From positions 62,001-126,000 of the forward strand of contig JADWQD010000015.1 of assembly GCA_016110215.1 (NCBI GenBank): a stretch of DNA of 64,000 bases, written 5' to 3'. This stretch comes from Capronia americana (taxonomy: Eukaryota; Ascomycota; Eurotiomycetes; Chaetothyriales; Herpotrichiellaceae). The notes beneath the pieces are model-generated. The model saw only the letters and a program-made list of their open reading frames with translations. It was not told the DNA's origin and did no database searches. Below, one piece after another: positions 19,156 through 28,636 of the stretch (its first letter is position 1; the number at the start of each line of letters is the position of its first letter). The translations under genes were made by a program, and so were the position numbers.

Positions 19156-22028
19156 TCATGGCAATCCCATGAAAAGATCGAGCATCCGCCCATAATTCGG
19201 AGTCCCCACGCCCGTGACAGGATCCCAGCCCACGCTCGCCACAAATCCGGCCGTGTTACAGCCTGGATTGTTACCGACCGTGATATCTTTGAAGACCTCG
19301 GAATGTTGATACTGTTTCAAGTAAGCACGATTTCTCAGCCATGAAACGCAATTGACTTTTGCGTCAAAAAATACGAAGTACTTTGACCATTAAGTGCCAG
19401 ATAAGAGGGGGAAGGAGATAGGAATGAACAGGAATGGACAGGACAGGACACGAGGGGGAAAGGGCTGAGCATATGCTACCGGGGGAGGATTTTAAGGGAA
19501 TTGTGTGTGACTTCGTTGAGCATGCTTCGGGTATGGTTTTAAGAGATTTGTGTGTGACTTAGTTGAGCAATGCTTTGCGTATGGTTTTAAGAGAGCGTGT
19601 GTGTGACTTACCAGAACGGGATTTACAAACCCCACAGTCGATTTGCCGGCTGCCAATCTCTCCTCGTTGATGCGGTTGAGCATGGCGGCAAAGACAGGCG
19701 TGGACGTCGAGGTGCCTCCTCCCCTGCTCACGGAGCCCCTTACAAAGACAGGGTCTGATTATCAGAGCATATCAATGATTAGCCTGTGACTCTGATTGTG
19801 ACTGTGACTGTGACTGTGTTTTGTTCCCCTCGCTATATTTCCGGGACCGGCCAATTACAAAACGTAAAAAAAGGAAAGGATTCGCAGCCAGGAGAGGTTC
19901 GAACACTTACAGTTATCACCAATGGCAGAGAAGTCGGGATATGCTCGGCCTGCGCGGTTGTACTTGCCTGTCTTGCCGTCAACGCCACCGCCACCGATGT
20001 TCTGGTGATTGGTGGTTTCGTAGTACGAATAATTCACAGGACTGCGGGCGAAGTAATCGGTGACAGCAGACTCCTGATACTCCGGCCGGGTGTAGATGTT
20101 GCTGAATCCACCACCGGACGCGTAGCCCGTCACTGCCGTCTCTTCGCCTTCTTCTGCGTTGGAATAAGGTGCCAGTTCCGTCGCGCCCACGACGGTCGCA
20201 TACGGACAGTTCGCAGGAAATCGTGGAGCGAAGATGTCTTCGTGCTCCCCTAGACAGCTGTTCGGCGTGGGATCTGTCGACCACGGTTGTTAGCAACTCG
20301 TCGCAAGGCTTCCATCAGGGGGTTGGTAACAGAAAGACATGAACATCGGATTAGAGTCATGGCATACTTCCAGGGCGGCCTTGCACGCCGGTATCACCAC
20401 TCGACACCACAACCGTGATCCCTTGCAGCCCCAGCTTCATGATCTCGAGACATTGACGCCGCTGATAAGCGACCGGTAGGTCCGCCTCGGGCTCGCTGTA
20501 GGATATAGAAATGACGTTTGTGGGCCGATGTGTCCCACACTGCCGTTGGCCTGGGTACCCACCTGGCACGGGGTGGGGGTAGACGGGGTCTAGGCTGCTC
20601 GGATCCGTCTCGTTGAAGGGGTTGAATGAACAATAATCTTTGTCGATGGCGTTGAAGAAATTATTCAAGAAGCCTCGGAATTGGTAGTTGTCCCCATACG
20701 CCGGGTCCTCCGTTTGGAAGAGGACAGTCTCCTGAGGCCACACGATCGGATAGGATACCTGAAGATCCAAAGCTGATTCTCTCCCTGCGTGGTCGATGCT
20801 GGCGGGGGCGACGGCGCCATTGATCGAAGCGAGTCTCGGATGTGTCCCGGCGGGAATGTGTCTAAAAGAGTACGGTCCCGTTGGTCAGTATCATGTTTAA
20901 TCTATTTCAGTGGTGCGCGGTTGACTGCAATTGCTCAACATACGGAGAAAGATGCTCGAAAAACAAGTCGAGATCCTCCTGACTGTACACATCGCCGAGA
21001 CTCTCAAAGACGCCAAACTCGTTGCCTGCAGTTGCTTTCGTTCCTTCTGTTATATTGTGGATAGCTGGAAAGAAGTGAGTCAGTTGTCCATATTCCACAA
21101 ATAGCGCATCAAGCAAGACTACCTCTGAGACAAGCCGGAGTGACGAAGATGTTGCAGCTCTCCAAGTGGCTGTGGCCTTTAGTCCATAGGATCTGAGGTG
21201 TGTGAGACGATGGTGTCTGATCGGACAGCTCTTTTGCAATAGGGGGTTGCGTGTCGATTTCTCGTTTCGCAGATGCGGAGGGTGTCTGTGACAGTCCCGC
21301 TTCGAGAGACAGTGCAATGCCCGGGGTGATATAGTCCACATGCTGTCTCAGCGCTCGGGGAATGTGGTATCTTGTGAAAGAAAGTCCCTCGGTATAAGAA
21401 CTTGGATCAATGGGTGAGTTGGGGTACTAACTCGTCGCATGCAATTCTTCTCCTTCCAGTCTTTTTGTGTCTATACAGATGATACTCGGTGTAGAAGAGT
21501 GTCTCAAGCTCCTCGACCTTCGCCTGGAACTGGATACGGCTGCCATCACTCGACGGTTTGGCTCTCGTTGAGTTGATCCCACCTGTCTCCAGCCACTCTA
21601 AGATTACTGAAACAGAATGCGCAGACGGACCAAACATGACGGCCACTTCAGCCGCCGTGTAGTATTGGCCATATCTGGAAGAAGTCGGGGAAGATCTGGG
21701 CCGTGGGGAAGGGTCAGTAAATGCTACTCAAACACAAGGACTCGTAAGATGTCTACATTTCTGTAAGCACGTTGTGTATACTTTGAACACTGCCATATGC
21801 CAGCTCGATTCTGACAGGCAACCACGTCGACGGGTCGAGACGTCCCAGACGCTTCCACACGAGGGAAGTTGATGCCGTTCTTCTTTCGTGAACCTCATGC
21901 GGGCCAGTTGCTGGGAGGGCGGTGACGGCATTCAAGAGCAAGAGTCTCAAGAAGAGCCATATTGCTATCAGCGCGTTACACCGGAGGCAATCCCTCATAG
22001 CGCAGTGAAAGGAGGCAAAACCCAACAT
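19156..22028 (-). CDS. Secreted tripeptidyl-peptidase-like sedolisin (peptidase family S53)
   Basis: Eight exons on the minus strand: 22028-21757, 21674-21432, 21370-21123, 21064-20926, 20861-20368, 20273-19907, 19738-19612 and 19311-19156; 681 residues with every phase consistent. A hydrophobic N-terminal segment (LIAIWLFLRLLLLNAVTALPA) acts as signal peptide, followed by the S53 activation prodomain (VWKRLGRLDPSTWLPVRIEL; YGQYYTAAEVAVMFGPS). The catalytic domain has Glu329 and Asp333 (GRESALDLQ), oxyanion Asp457 (SSGDTGVQG) and nucleophile Ser598 (RGGGTSTSTP). The calcium-site region FKDITVGNNPGC...GWDPVTGVGTPNYG closes the protein. Such enzymes are acid-active secreted peptidases removing N-terminal tripeptides. 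The start could also be the Met at 21998, ten codons downstream. Two introns carry simple or tandem repeats. It ends about 5 kb from the RiPP genes and is on the same strand as the ustYa genes. Confidence 0.88.
19487..19610 (+). repeat. 48-bp tandem repeat inside sedolisin intron 7
   Basis: Copies at 19487-19534 and 19535-19582, plus a partial copy at 19583-19610 that abuts exon 7. In the sense direction each contains an AAGTCACACAC element. Only the copy at the exon border is preceded by GT and forms the 5' splice site. Confidence 0.8.
19791..19818 (+). repeat. GTGACT hexamer microsatellite in sedolisin intron 6
   Basis: Runs of GTGACT/TGTGAC (about five units, slightly degenerate) within the 168-nt intron between exons 6 and 7. 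Confidence 0.75.
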
Positions 22029-22557
22029 GGAAGAGTTCAAGGCGGCAGTCGCGAAGGGAAAGATCAGATATGGTCACAAAGAGACAGGGCAAGATCGTCC
22101 ATTCTCTACTGAATCTATTGCCATGCAAAGAACCAGAATACTATCGACGGACGAAGGTGAACATGAGCCAGACCTTCTGGGGAGGAACGGACTACTGAAC
22201 CTTGGTCTGTTAGCGCTTACAGCATTCTGGGATCTCCCACCAACAGAGGTTGCGAAGATCGCAGTACCGCAAGTTGCGAATTCGCGTGACAATGGGCTTT
22301 GCGAAAAGGAGAATGTAAAGATGTTGCCGGTTTAGGCGGCAGCCCCGTTTCGGTATAGTCGTAGGCTTAGCGTGCCGCGGCATTTGACGTCGCTATCTGT
22401 TTGTCTATGGTCAAGCATACAGCCTGCCGTGACTCTGAATGCACAGCTGTGTTCGGTGGTCGCATTAGGTATCCTTTAGTTGGTGCCTTAAGGACTCATT
22501 TCGATGCCTTCCATCTACCTCTTTCGCAGGTCTAAATTAGAACATCAAGGGACGTCT
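22029..22557. other. Intergenic region upstream of sedolisin
   Basis: 529 bp holding the sedolisin promoter and the 3' end of the next gene. A plus-strand ORF (22027-22335) overlaps the sedolisin start and shows no domain. Confidence 0.4.
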
Positions 22558-23160
22558 TTACAGGTGTTTCCAATGCTCCTCCTGTGTCGAGAGTAGCTGC
22601 GTGGCAGCCGTATTTCCAAGTTGCTCAGCAATGTTCAAAAGACGACCCTTTAGGCGGTCTGAAAGTGGCAATTTGCTGTCCGGCAGCGAGGATTTGGGCC
22701 GAAGCTCTTCGTACTGTCTGAATGTTTGCAGCAACTCCCCAGCTGCGTCGGGCAGTCTCACAAGCGCGAGAGTCTTATGCCACAATGTGAGCACGCCTGT
22801 AGTCGGCTCATCCCGAGACAGCTCGTCGATATCAACAATCGATAAAGCCGTCAACATGCGCTTAGAGTACTTCTCGATCTTCTCCTGATCTGCAGTCTCG
22901 TGTGTGATGAACTTGTACGAGCCGCGGGCGATTTCAATAGGCATGGAAGCCCTGAGGTCTCCACCATAGAATCCTTTCACGTTGGGAGGCAACGGCACAC
23001 GACTGCCAGGCTGTAGTGCCATCACCCACGCTTCGACGATGGAGGGTGGCATTTCGCCACCAAAGTGGTCATTGGCGATGATGTCGCGCAGTGTTTCAGG
23101 GTCGGGTGGATCTATCGAGAGTGGTCGCAGGGCTTGCTCGGGACTTGCATTGCTGGACAT
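22558..23160 (-). CDS. Hypothetical protein, 200 aa, single exon
   Basis: I do not recognise this protein. An uninterrupted 200-codon frame starts at the ATG at 23160. It begins with a polar stretch (MSSNASPEQALRPLSIDPPD), then helices with a Gly/Pro-rich turn (LQPGSRVPLPPNVKGFYGGD). The C-terminal half is predicted mostly helical with many Leu heptads (LPLSDRLKGRLLNIAEQLGNTAATQLL). It lacks a signal peptide, membrane segment or Cys clusters, so it is probably a soluble intracellular protein. It lies between the sedolisin and the ustYa genes on the same strand. A role in the RiPP pathway is possible only by position. Confidence 0.55.
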   Translation of the reverse strand: MSSNASPEQALRPLSIDPPDPETLRDIIANDHFGGEMPPSIVEAWVMALQPGSRVPLPPNVKGFYGGDLRASMPIEIARGSYKFITHETADQEKIEKYSKRMLTALSIVDIDELSRDEPTTGVLTLWHKTLALVRLPDAAGELLQTFRQYEELRPKSSLPDSKLPLSDRLKGRLLNIAEQLGNTAATQLLSTQEEHWKHL

Positions 23161-23929
23161 CTCTTTAAATCATGAATATGGGATTGCATTCAGCCTGTCG
23201 AGATCGGTTAAGTGGTCGGCGAATATGGAAGGCGCAAAACCTACTCGCTGCAACAACAGACAAAGATAGCATACCTTAGGTAGGGATGAGGGGAGTCCGT
23301 TCTTGGCATCCACGAAAGAAACCTCCAAAAGCAGCGGCACTGTCCGCCGAATTCGGCGGGAAATTTCCCAGCAACATTCGTTTGACCTGAAATTGTGAGG
23401 CTGAACGCGCCAAACTGCCAAGCCCCCGGGCCTGGCAGATCGCAAAGTTGCCGATTCGAGTAGCAAGTGTTGGACGCTAGGCTTAGTCCTACCCCAGTAT
23501 TTGACTAGCGCTTAAGGCCCGGCGAGGCTGAATCTTCGGAGGTTTTGGCATTCAGGGGAACCTCGCGGGATCAGCAACCGGCGGCACACTCAATCAGAAT
23601 GGAGAAAACCATTGCCTAATTCATACATCTCTGCACGCAGTGGATGCTGATGTGATTCCGACGCATCAAACGCCCCCACTCCCTGACGTTCCACGCTCGC
23701 TATTATACAGGGACCGTGTCTCGCTTGGAACAAGATTACAAGCTTGGCCTTTGGATTCGGACACTTGGAAACCCCACCATGGAAGCAAAGCAGCGGCAGA
23801 TTGCCACGCAAACGGTCAGAAGCTCAACATGACTCTGTGTGTTTACTTGCGTAAGGTCTATGGCCGGCGCTCACAACTATGGAAACCAGCATTGCCCACA
23901 AGAATTGAGATTCTCCGTGGCCTCGCAAA
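23161..23929. other. Intergenic region
   Basis: 769 bp containing the promoter of the 200-aa gene and the 3' side of the first ustYa gene. A plus-strand ORF at 23640-24047 runs antisense into ustYa exon 6 and has no domain. Confidence 0.4.
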
Positions 23930-25113
23930 TCACGGAGTTTCCATCATCTCGCCAGCGCTTTCAACAGACTGCCGATGTCTCTGCCATGCCCATTCCCTGA
24001 TCTGGCTGAAGTCCCTGCACACATGGACTTGGTTCGAGTCAATGTAAGGCAATGGCGTCCCAGACGCGCCCGGAAATGATCGCACCGGAATCGGGGTCAA
24101 GTCTGCGTGACACATGATCCCTTGGCGGATGATTTCGAGACAATGATCTGTGGGCCAAGTGTCAGAGCGATGGTGGTTGTCGTTCAGGAGAGATGAGTTG
24201 TCACCTTTATGAACGTGGAAGTTTGACGATTGGATGTGTGGATAGTAGTCAGGATAGAAAGCTTTTCGGACGTAATTCTGAGAAGACCAGTGCTATTAGT
24301 GGTGTTGTCTCTACTGGTCCACAGTGCAAATCATTACCAAACAATGGAGTGTGTGAAGCACATCGAGTCTGTCGAGCAGCCAACGCGTCAGTAAATGTAA
24401 GCCAATGTCATGAGCTGCAATGCAGAAAGTAGTCGGATTGACATACCCTGCAATGTAGCCGTTGCGCTCATCCGACCAGTATTCTTGGTACACCTGGCCA
24501 AAGGCATTTTTGGCTTCAGATTCGGACAGAAGGAAATACCTGCCTGAAGGAGGAGAGCGGTAACACCGTCAGTCAGTGAGCGTCGTTGAACGCGCGAACG
24601 GGATCACGTACCCCCAACAATTTCATCCCACGATGAGTCGATCTCCGGGTTTGGAGAACCGAAATATTTCGATGCTCCTTGGATCGCTTCTTCTGGTCGC
24701 ATGGACGCGGTGCCATTTCGATCGAGCAGGGGCGTTCCCAAGAATCGAACCATCTGAAGCTGGATCACTGACGTTGCAGATTCTGATACTCGCTTTCAGC
24801 ATGTAGTGCATCTATTGTGCTTTGCACGCCAGGCATTCTTACCCAAGTCAGACGTGAACCCGCCTTCATAACTTCCAAACTGGGCTGTCGTCTTTGTTCT
24901 TTGAGAATCGCCATAATACAAGGATGTTTCAAATTTCCATTCGTAGAGACCGACGACGAGAATCCCCGCTATGACGGCTGAGATGACCCAGAGGACGAGG
25001 CGACCGCAAGTTTTCCCATACAAGACGAACAACGTCGATCCTTCATTGACAGGTCTGGCATGGTTGGTGACCGATTCGTCGTCGACTTTGTGGTAGTAGT
25101 AGGCCGTCGACAT
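23930..25113 (-). CDS. UstYa-family (DUF3328) oxidase, copy 1
   Basis: Six exons on the minus strand: 25113-24843, 24767-24612, 24543-24447, 24368-24338, 24277-24205 and 24147-23930; 281 residues with all phases consistent. ustYa proteins are single-pass membrane oxidases of fungal RiPP and cyclopeptide pathways that crosslink or cyclise aromatic side chains of precursor cores. The membrane helix is about residues 39-57 (LVLWVISAVIAGILVVGLY). The family region MVRFLGTP...YFGSPNPEIDSSWDEIVGGRYFLL follows. Both diagnostic HxxHC motifs are intact: HTLHC (180-184) and HKDHC (208-212). Exon 4 is a 31-nt microexon carrying the first motif. The start at 25113 is the first true ATG; the frame is open further upstream but without ATG. 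It is transcribed in the same direction as copy 2, and the precursor gene is next beyond that. Confidence 0.9.
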
Positions 25114-25609
25114 GACGGAGTTCAAGTTTGGAGTCGCAAGCAGAGCCCTGATATTTCTAACCTGAATATAGGCGCCGTCAATAGCAGATTGGGTTCGATG
25201 TTTTGCGAAGGTGTCAATATCCAATGTTGCTAAAGCAGCAAGAGGTTAAGCAATCTTGTTGCGATGCATGCTCGACATTCAGGGGCTGGCTGTATTGTCG
25301 GTAATTCCCCGTAAGCCATCTTTCCTTGAGTCGCAATCTGATACGTAGGATCAGAAACAGAAAAGTCGACCTGTGTGACCGCTGCGGAAATCCACCGAAT
25401 TGGCTGTTTCCGCTTGCTCGTTAGATCCAGAGCCATCCATCCAAGAGAAGCAGTGGGGGCAGGAAAGCCTGTCCAGGGGGAGGTCACCTCGTCATTTCTC
25501 TCTGAATAGAGTTAAACTCTGATCGTGTCTCCACCATATCGAATCGGAATGCAAACTAGTTCTACCCTTTCCATAGATGCCTCGTCGCTGCTGATTCTAT
25601 GCCCGACCA
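25114..25609. other. Spacer between the two ustYa genes
   Basis: 496 bp holding the promoter of copy 1 and the 3' end of copy 2. An 85-codon minus-strand frame here starts at GTG and shows no domain. Confidence 0.4.
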
Positions 25610-26504
25610 TTAAGGGGGCAACTTCCCTTCGGGATTCAGATACGGACCCAAGTAGATGTGATCGTCCGCCCAGTCCATAAGCTTATCCCAATCTCCACAG
25701 ACATGAGTGTTGTTTGCAGAGAACGGGCCGAGTATACCTTGAAACCTCCTCTCGAGCGTTGGATCCGCATAACACATGACTGACTGGCGGAGGTATTCCA
25801 CACAGTGAAACATGTGGTCCGCTATAACATCCTGGGGCTTGATGCCATTGACTGCATCGTAGACCGCTTGCTGAGCTAGCCACTGCATAAAGGTCAGCGG
25901 ACACCGAACTGAGAGTAACTGTCGAGATATTTACCACGCAGTGGAGCTGATGATACCCGGCGACACCAAAGAATTCCCCTGGGCGGCTATCGAACGCTAC
26001 TCTCCCATGTCTGGCACGATGGAGGATATCATGCCAGGCAGGGTAAGCCTCATTGATGTCGCCCATGAAACTCTCATTGCGCTGGAACAGGACTGTCTTT
26101 TTGGTGACTAAAGGGTCGAACGAAAGGAACCATCAGCACGTGTGGTCAAACTGGGAGGCCAAGACAGACTCACACTCGGGTCCCAGTATGGGCGGCATAA
26201 CTCCAGGGGTGTGCACGACCTCAAGCCTAGGAGACGCCGGTACGTGTCTGAAGACATCATTCGGAGTCCGCAATAGGTGAACGACTGTTCCGCCAAGGGC
26301 AGCACATATCACGCTGAGGAGACCAATGACGCCCACGAGTACTTGGTCTCTCTTGCTTAAGGTACTGCCGTAGAATGCACTGGTCGCGGGTCCTTCTTCG
26401 CGTTTGTGCTCGGAAGAGTAGCGGTGTGTTTGTGGAAGAAACGATTCTCGCTCCTCGTGCGAATGTGTCGACGTATCTCGGAACATCTCTTCAGTCGCGG
26501 TCAT
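25610..26504 (-). CDS. UstYa-family (DUF3328) oxidase, copy 2
   Basis: Three exons on the minus strand, 26504-26174, 26107-25935 and 25882-25610, giving 258 residues. Introns are gtgagt...ctttag and gtaaat...atgcag. The N-terminal 50 residues are polar and cytosolic; a single membrane helix follows (VLVGVIGLLSVICAALGGTVVHLL, about 54-77). The luminal domain has the family block PAWHDILHRARHGRVAF and the two HxxHC motifs, HQLHC (163-167) and HMFHC (191-195), the second followed by the typical VEYLRQSVMCYADPTLE. The end matches family members (HVCGDWDKLMDWADDH). It is about as divergent from copy 1 as from other family members, so this is not a recent duplication. Dikaritin-type pathways often use two such proteins together (compare ustYa and ustYb). 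Its start faces the precursor peptide gene across 759 bp. Confidence 0.9.
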
Positions 26505-27263
26505 CTTCAAGGTTGGTGTGTGAAAGGCATGAGGCAAATCGTAATGTAGAAGAATTTGTTCTTGGTGGATCGAGATATTAGGTCTGAGATTGAAACCAAC
26601 TTTGCCCTGACACGGGGAACAAAGGCGCCTTCAGTGGTCGATGGAGCGTAAGCAGCAGCACATCAGAGGCAAATGACTGCCATCGAAGCCAACATAGATT
26701 TCCAGATCAGTCAGCTCACAGAAATATGACCAAGCCGTGATGAAAAGGGGCGACGCAGCAAGCTACCGATGGCCGGTCCAAGATGTCAGAGTGGCGCCGC
26801 CAGGTGTTTCCGTTGGATTTCGGAATCTGTTTTCTGGCCGAGTTTTAAAACATGCCGTGCAAATAGGCTTGTTCCATTGTCCCTCATAGCAGTCCACGAA
26901 ATCCACCAGCAGCGCTTACAGTGTGGAGGTGGACACGCGTCGATCGCATGCGAATGATATTTCTCATCCCTGTTTGAGAGAACTTCGAGTGGCGGTGCTT
27001 GTGCATCAGCGGTATTCGCCACGGAGATTAAGACTGTTCCACGGCGATCCTTCCTTCCTAATCTCTGTGTTGCGATGCTAACAAGGAGTCAAGTGATCTT
27101 ACCATTTGCACCGCATGATGGCATCTCAGAAAGCAATAAATTGAACAGTGCTCCCCATAAAACTTGTGTCTTTCCCATCCTTCCAAAGCCTTCCTTTCTC
27201 TACCGATCTCCGCACCATTTTCGCCGGAAGGTCTCTGTGATACTCGATTCTACGCCAGAAACA
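26505..27263. promoter_or_regulatory. Divergent promoter between ustYa copy 2 and RiPP precursor
   Basis: 759 bp between divergent start codons. An A/T-rich element GCAATAAATTGAAC lies around 27135-27148 upstream of the precursor. No gene is supported here. Shared control of enzyme and precursor is an inference from the arrangement. Confidence 0.45.
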
Positions 27264-27815
27264 ATGCGTTTCTTCGTGTTTGCCACCTGCATCGGGATCC
27301 TGGCTCCGCGAGCTTTAGCCCTGCCAGGCGCCTCCCCAAATGAAGCTCGAGCGCTCGGTGAGCTATTTCTGCCCATTGTTCTGATCTTTTCGTGAAGAGC
27401 ATGATTTGCGAGAGGGTCGAGAACTGACGACTGGCTGGTAGAAGCTCGAAATGCTGCGCTTAAGCGAGCATTGACTCCCGAAAAAGATATCTACCACCAA
27501 ACCTGGGGATATGACGCCCACAGCATCGATGAGCCAACCGCGGATTCCAAGAGGAGCTTGACGCCTGAGAAGGACATCTACCACCAAACCTGGGGATACG
27601 ATGCCCACAGCATCGACGAGCCAACATCGGACTCCAAGAGGAGCTTGACGCCTGAGAAGGACATCTACCACCAAACCTGGGGATACGACGCCCACAGTAT
27701 TGACGAGCCAACAGCGGATTCCAAGAGGAGCTTGACACCCGAGAAGGACATCTACCATCAAACTTGGGGATATGATGCTCACAGCATCGACGTCCCTCCA
27801 GAGTCTAGCAAGTGA
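27264..27815 (+). CDS. Repeat-containing RiPP precursor peptide (dikaritin/ustiloxin-type, Kex2-processed)
   Basis: Two exons, 27264-27357 and 27442-27815, 155 residues; the intron runs gtgagc...ggtag. Residues 1-20 form a classic signal peptide (MRFFVFATCIGILAPRALAL). A short leader ends in LKR at 38-40. Then come four repeats: 41-69, 70-98, 99-127 and 128-155. The first three are 29 residues and end in SKR; the last ends SSK-stop. Each repeat contains the invariant block LTPEKDIYHQTWGYDAHSID; spacers vary slightly (PTADSKR, PTSDSKR, VPPESSK). Lys-Arg pairs are Kex2/KexB sites, so secretory processing should release four near-identical peptides. The Tyr, Trp and Tyr in YHQTWGY are natural targets for ustYa-type oxidative crosslinking. 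Architecture matches known fungal RiPP precursors such as UstA, but I do not recognise this core. The mature structure is unknown. Confidence 0.9.
27468..27812 (+). repeat. Four 87-bp in-frame coding repeats of the RiPP precursor
   Basis: Units at 27468-27554, 27555-27641, 27642-27728 and 27729-27812 (the last 84 bp before the stop). In the 20 codons encoding the conserved block, 13 codons vary between copies and every change is synonymous. Confidence 0.95.
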
Positions 27816-28636
27816 GGAGACGCGCATGTGACGGCCATTTTGAATTGAAGTCCAGAATCGCGAAGTTCAAATGGCAGGACATGGCGAAGACACCGGAGAG
27901 ATGGATCGGAGCGGTTTCAATAGAGAAAATAGTAACTTCGTCAAGAGAGTCTGCACGGCTGAGTCGAAGTCGGTTGAGCTGTGTTTGTAATTCTACGAGT
28001 CGTTCGACCGCTCGGTATGGAGTTTGTGGATATTAGTTTTTCGTTTGAAGCCGAAGTACCTCGTATTGAACGAAGTTAGCCATCATTAAAAGTCCACGAT
28101 GAGAGCTTGTCCGTGGGTGGTTGTTTGAATGCAGAGATGTCCCAGATGTTGGAGAGATGCCAAGAGCTTTGCGACTAGTCTCGAACCTTATTTGATGAGC
28201 ACGTGTTCTCGTGACCCCGCTACGCCCGCGATTTTGTTGAAGATGTGCGCATATGATGTCTGCAGCAACGACTACCGGTCTTTTTGCTCAAACAACCGTT
28301 GCGATCCTTCTGTTCACTCTACTATCGATTTACGGACGATATTTTGTACGAGTTGTTGGTGCCTTGGTTGCATATAGCGAAGTGCTGGTACTCCGTATTC
28401 AGAGCGCGTTGGTAAACAAAGGCGGCTAAATTTCGGGTGGCCGAGGAATTCTGACATCAAGCAGGTCACGCAAGTGCCTCCCACTCACGAGAACTTGTGG
28501 CATCTCCAACACCAAAGGGTTTCGCACTCGCTTGCCCAGTGAATTTACTTTCAAAGCTTGTTGGGGTATGGCGGGTATAGCCGTGGTCCTTGATGGCGGC
28601 CGGTGAACTGGCGTTCTAAGTTCGAGGTGAAGCAAG
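27816..28636. other. Intergenic region between precursor and APC10
   Basis: 821 bp with the precursor 3' UTR and the APC10 promoter. It includes a TACTCCGTA motif near 28389. Short ORFs have no domains. Confidence 0.4.

Noticed and set aside
23640..24047. 135-codon plus-strand ORF
   Set aside because: Runs antisense into the last ustYa exon and has no domain.
25230..25487. 85-codon minus-strand frame between the ustYa genes, considered as a second precursor peptide
   Set aside because: No ATG start, no signal peptide, no repeats and no Kex2-bounded core.
27363..27827. 154-codon minus-strand ORF with internal repeats opposite the RiPP precursor
   Set aside because: It is the antisense shadow of the coding repeats, with no signal peptide or domain; the plus strand has signal peptide, Kex2 sites and silent-only variation.
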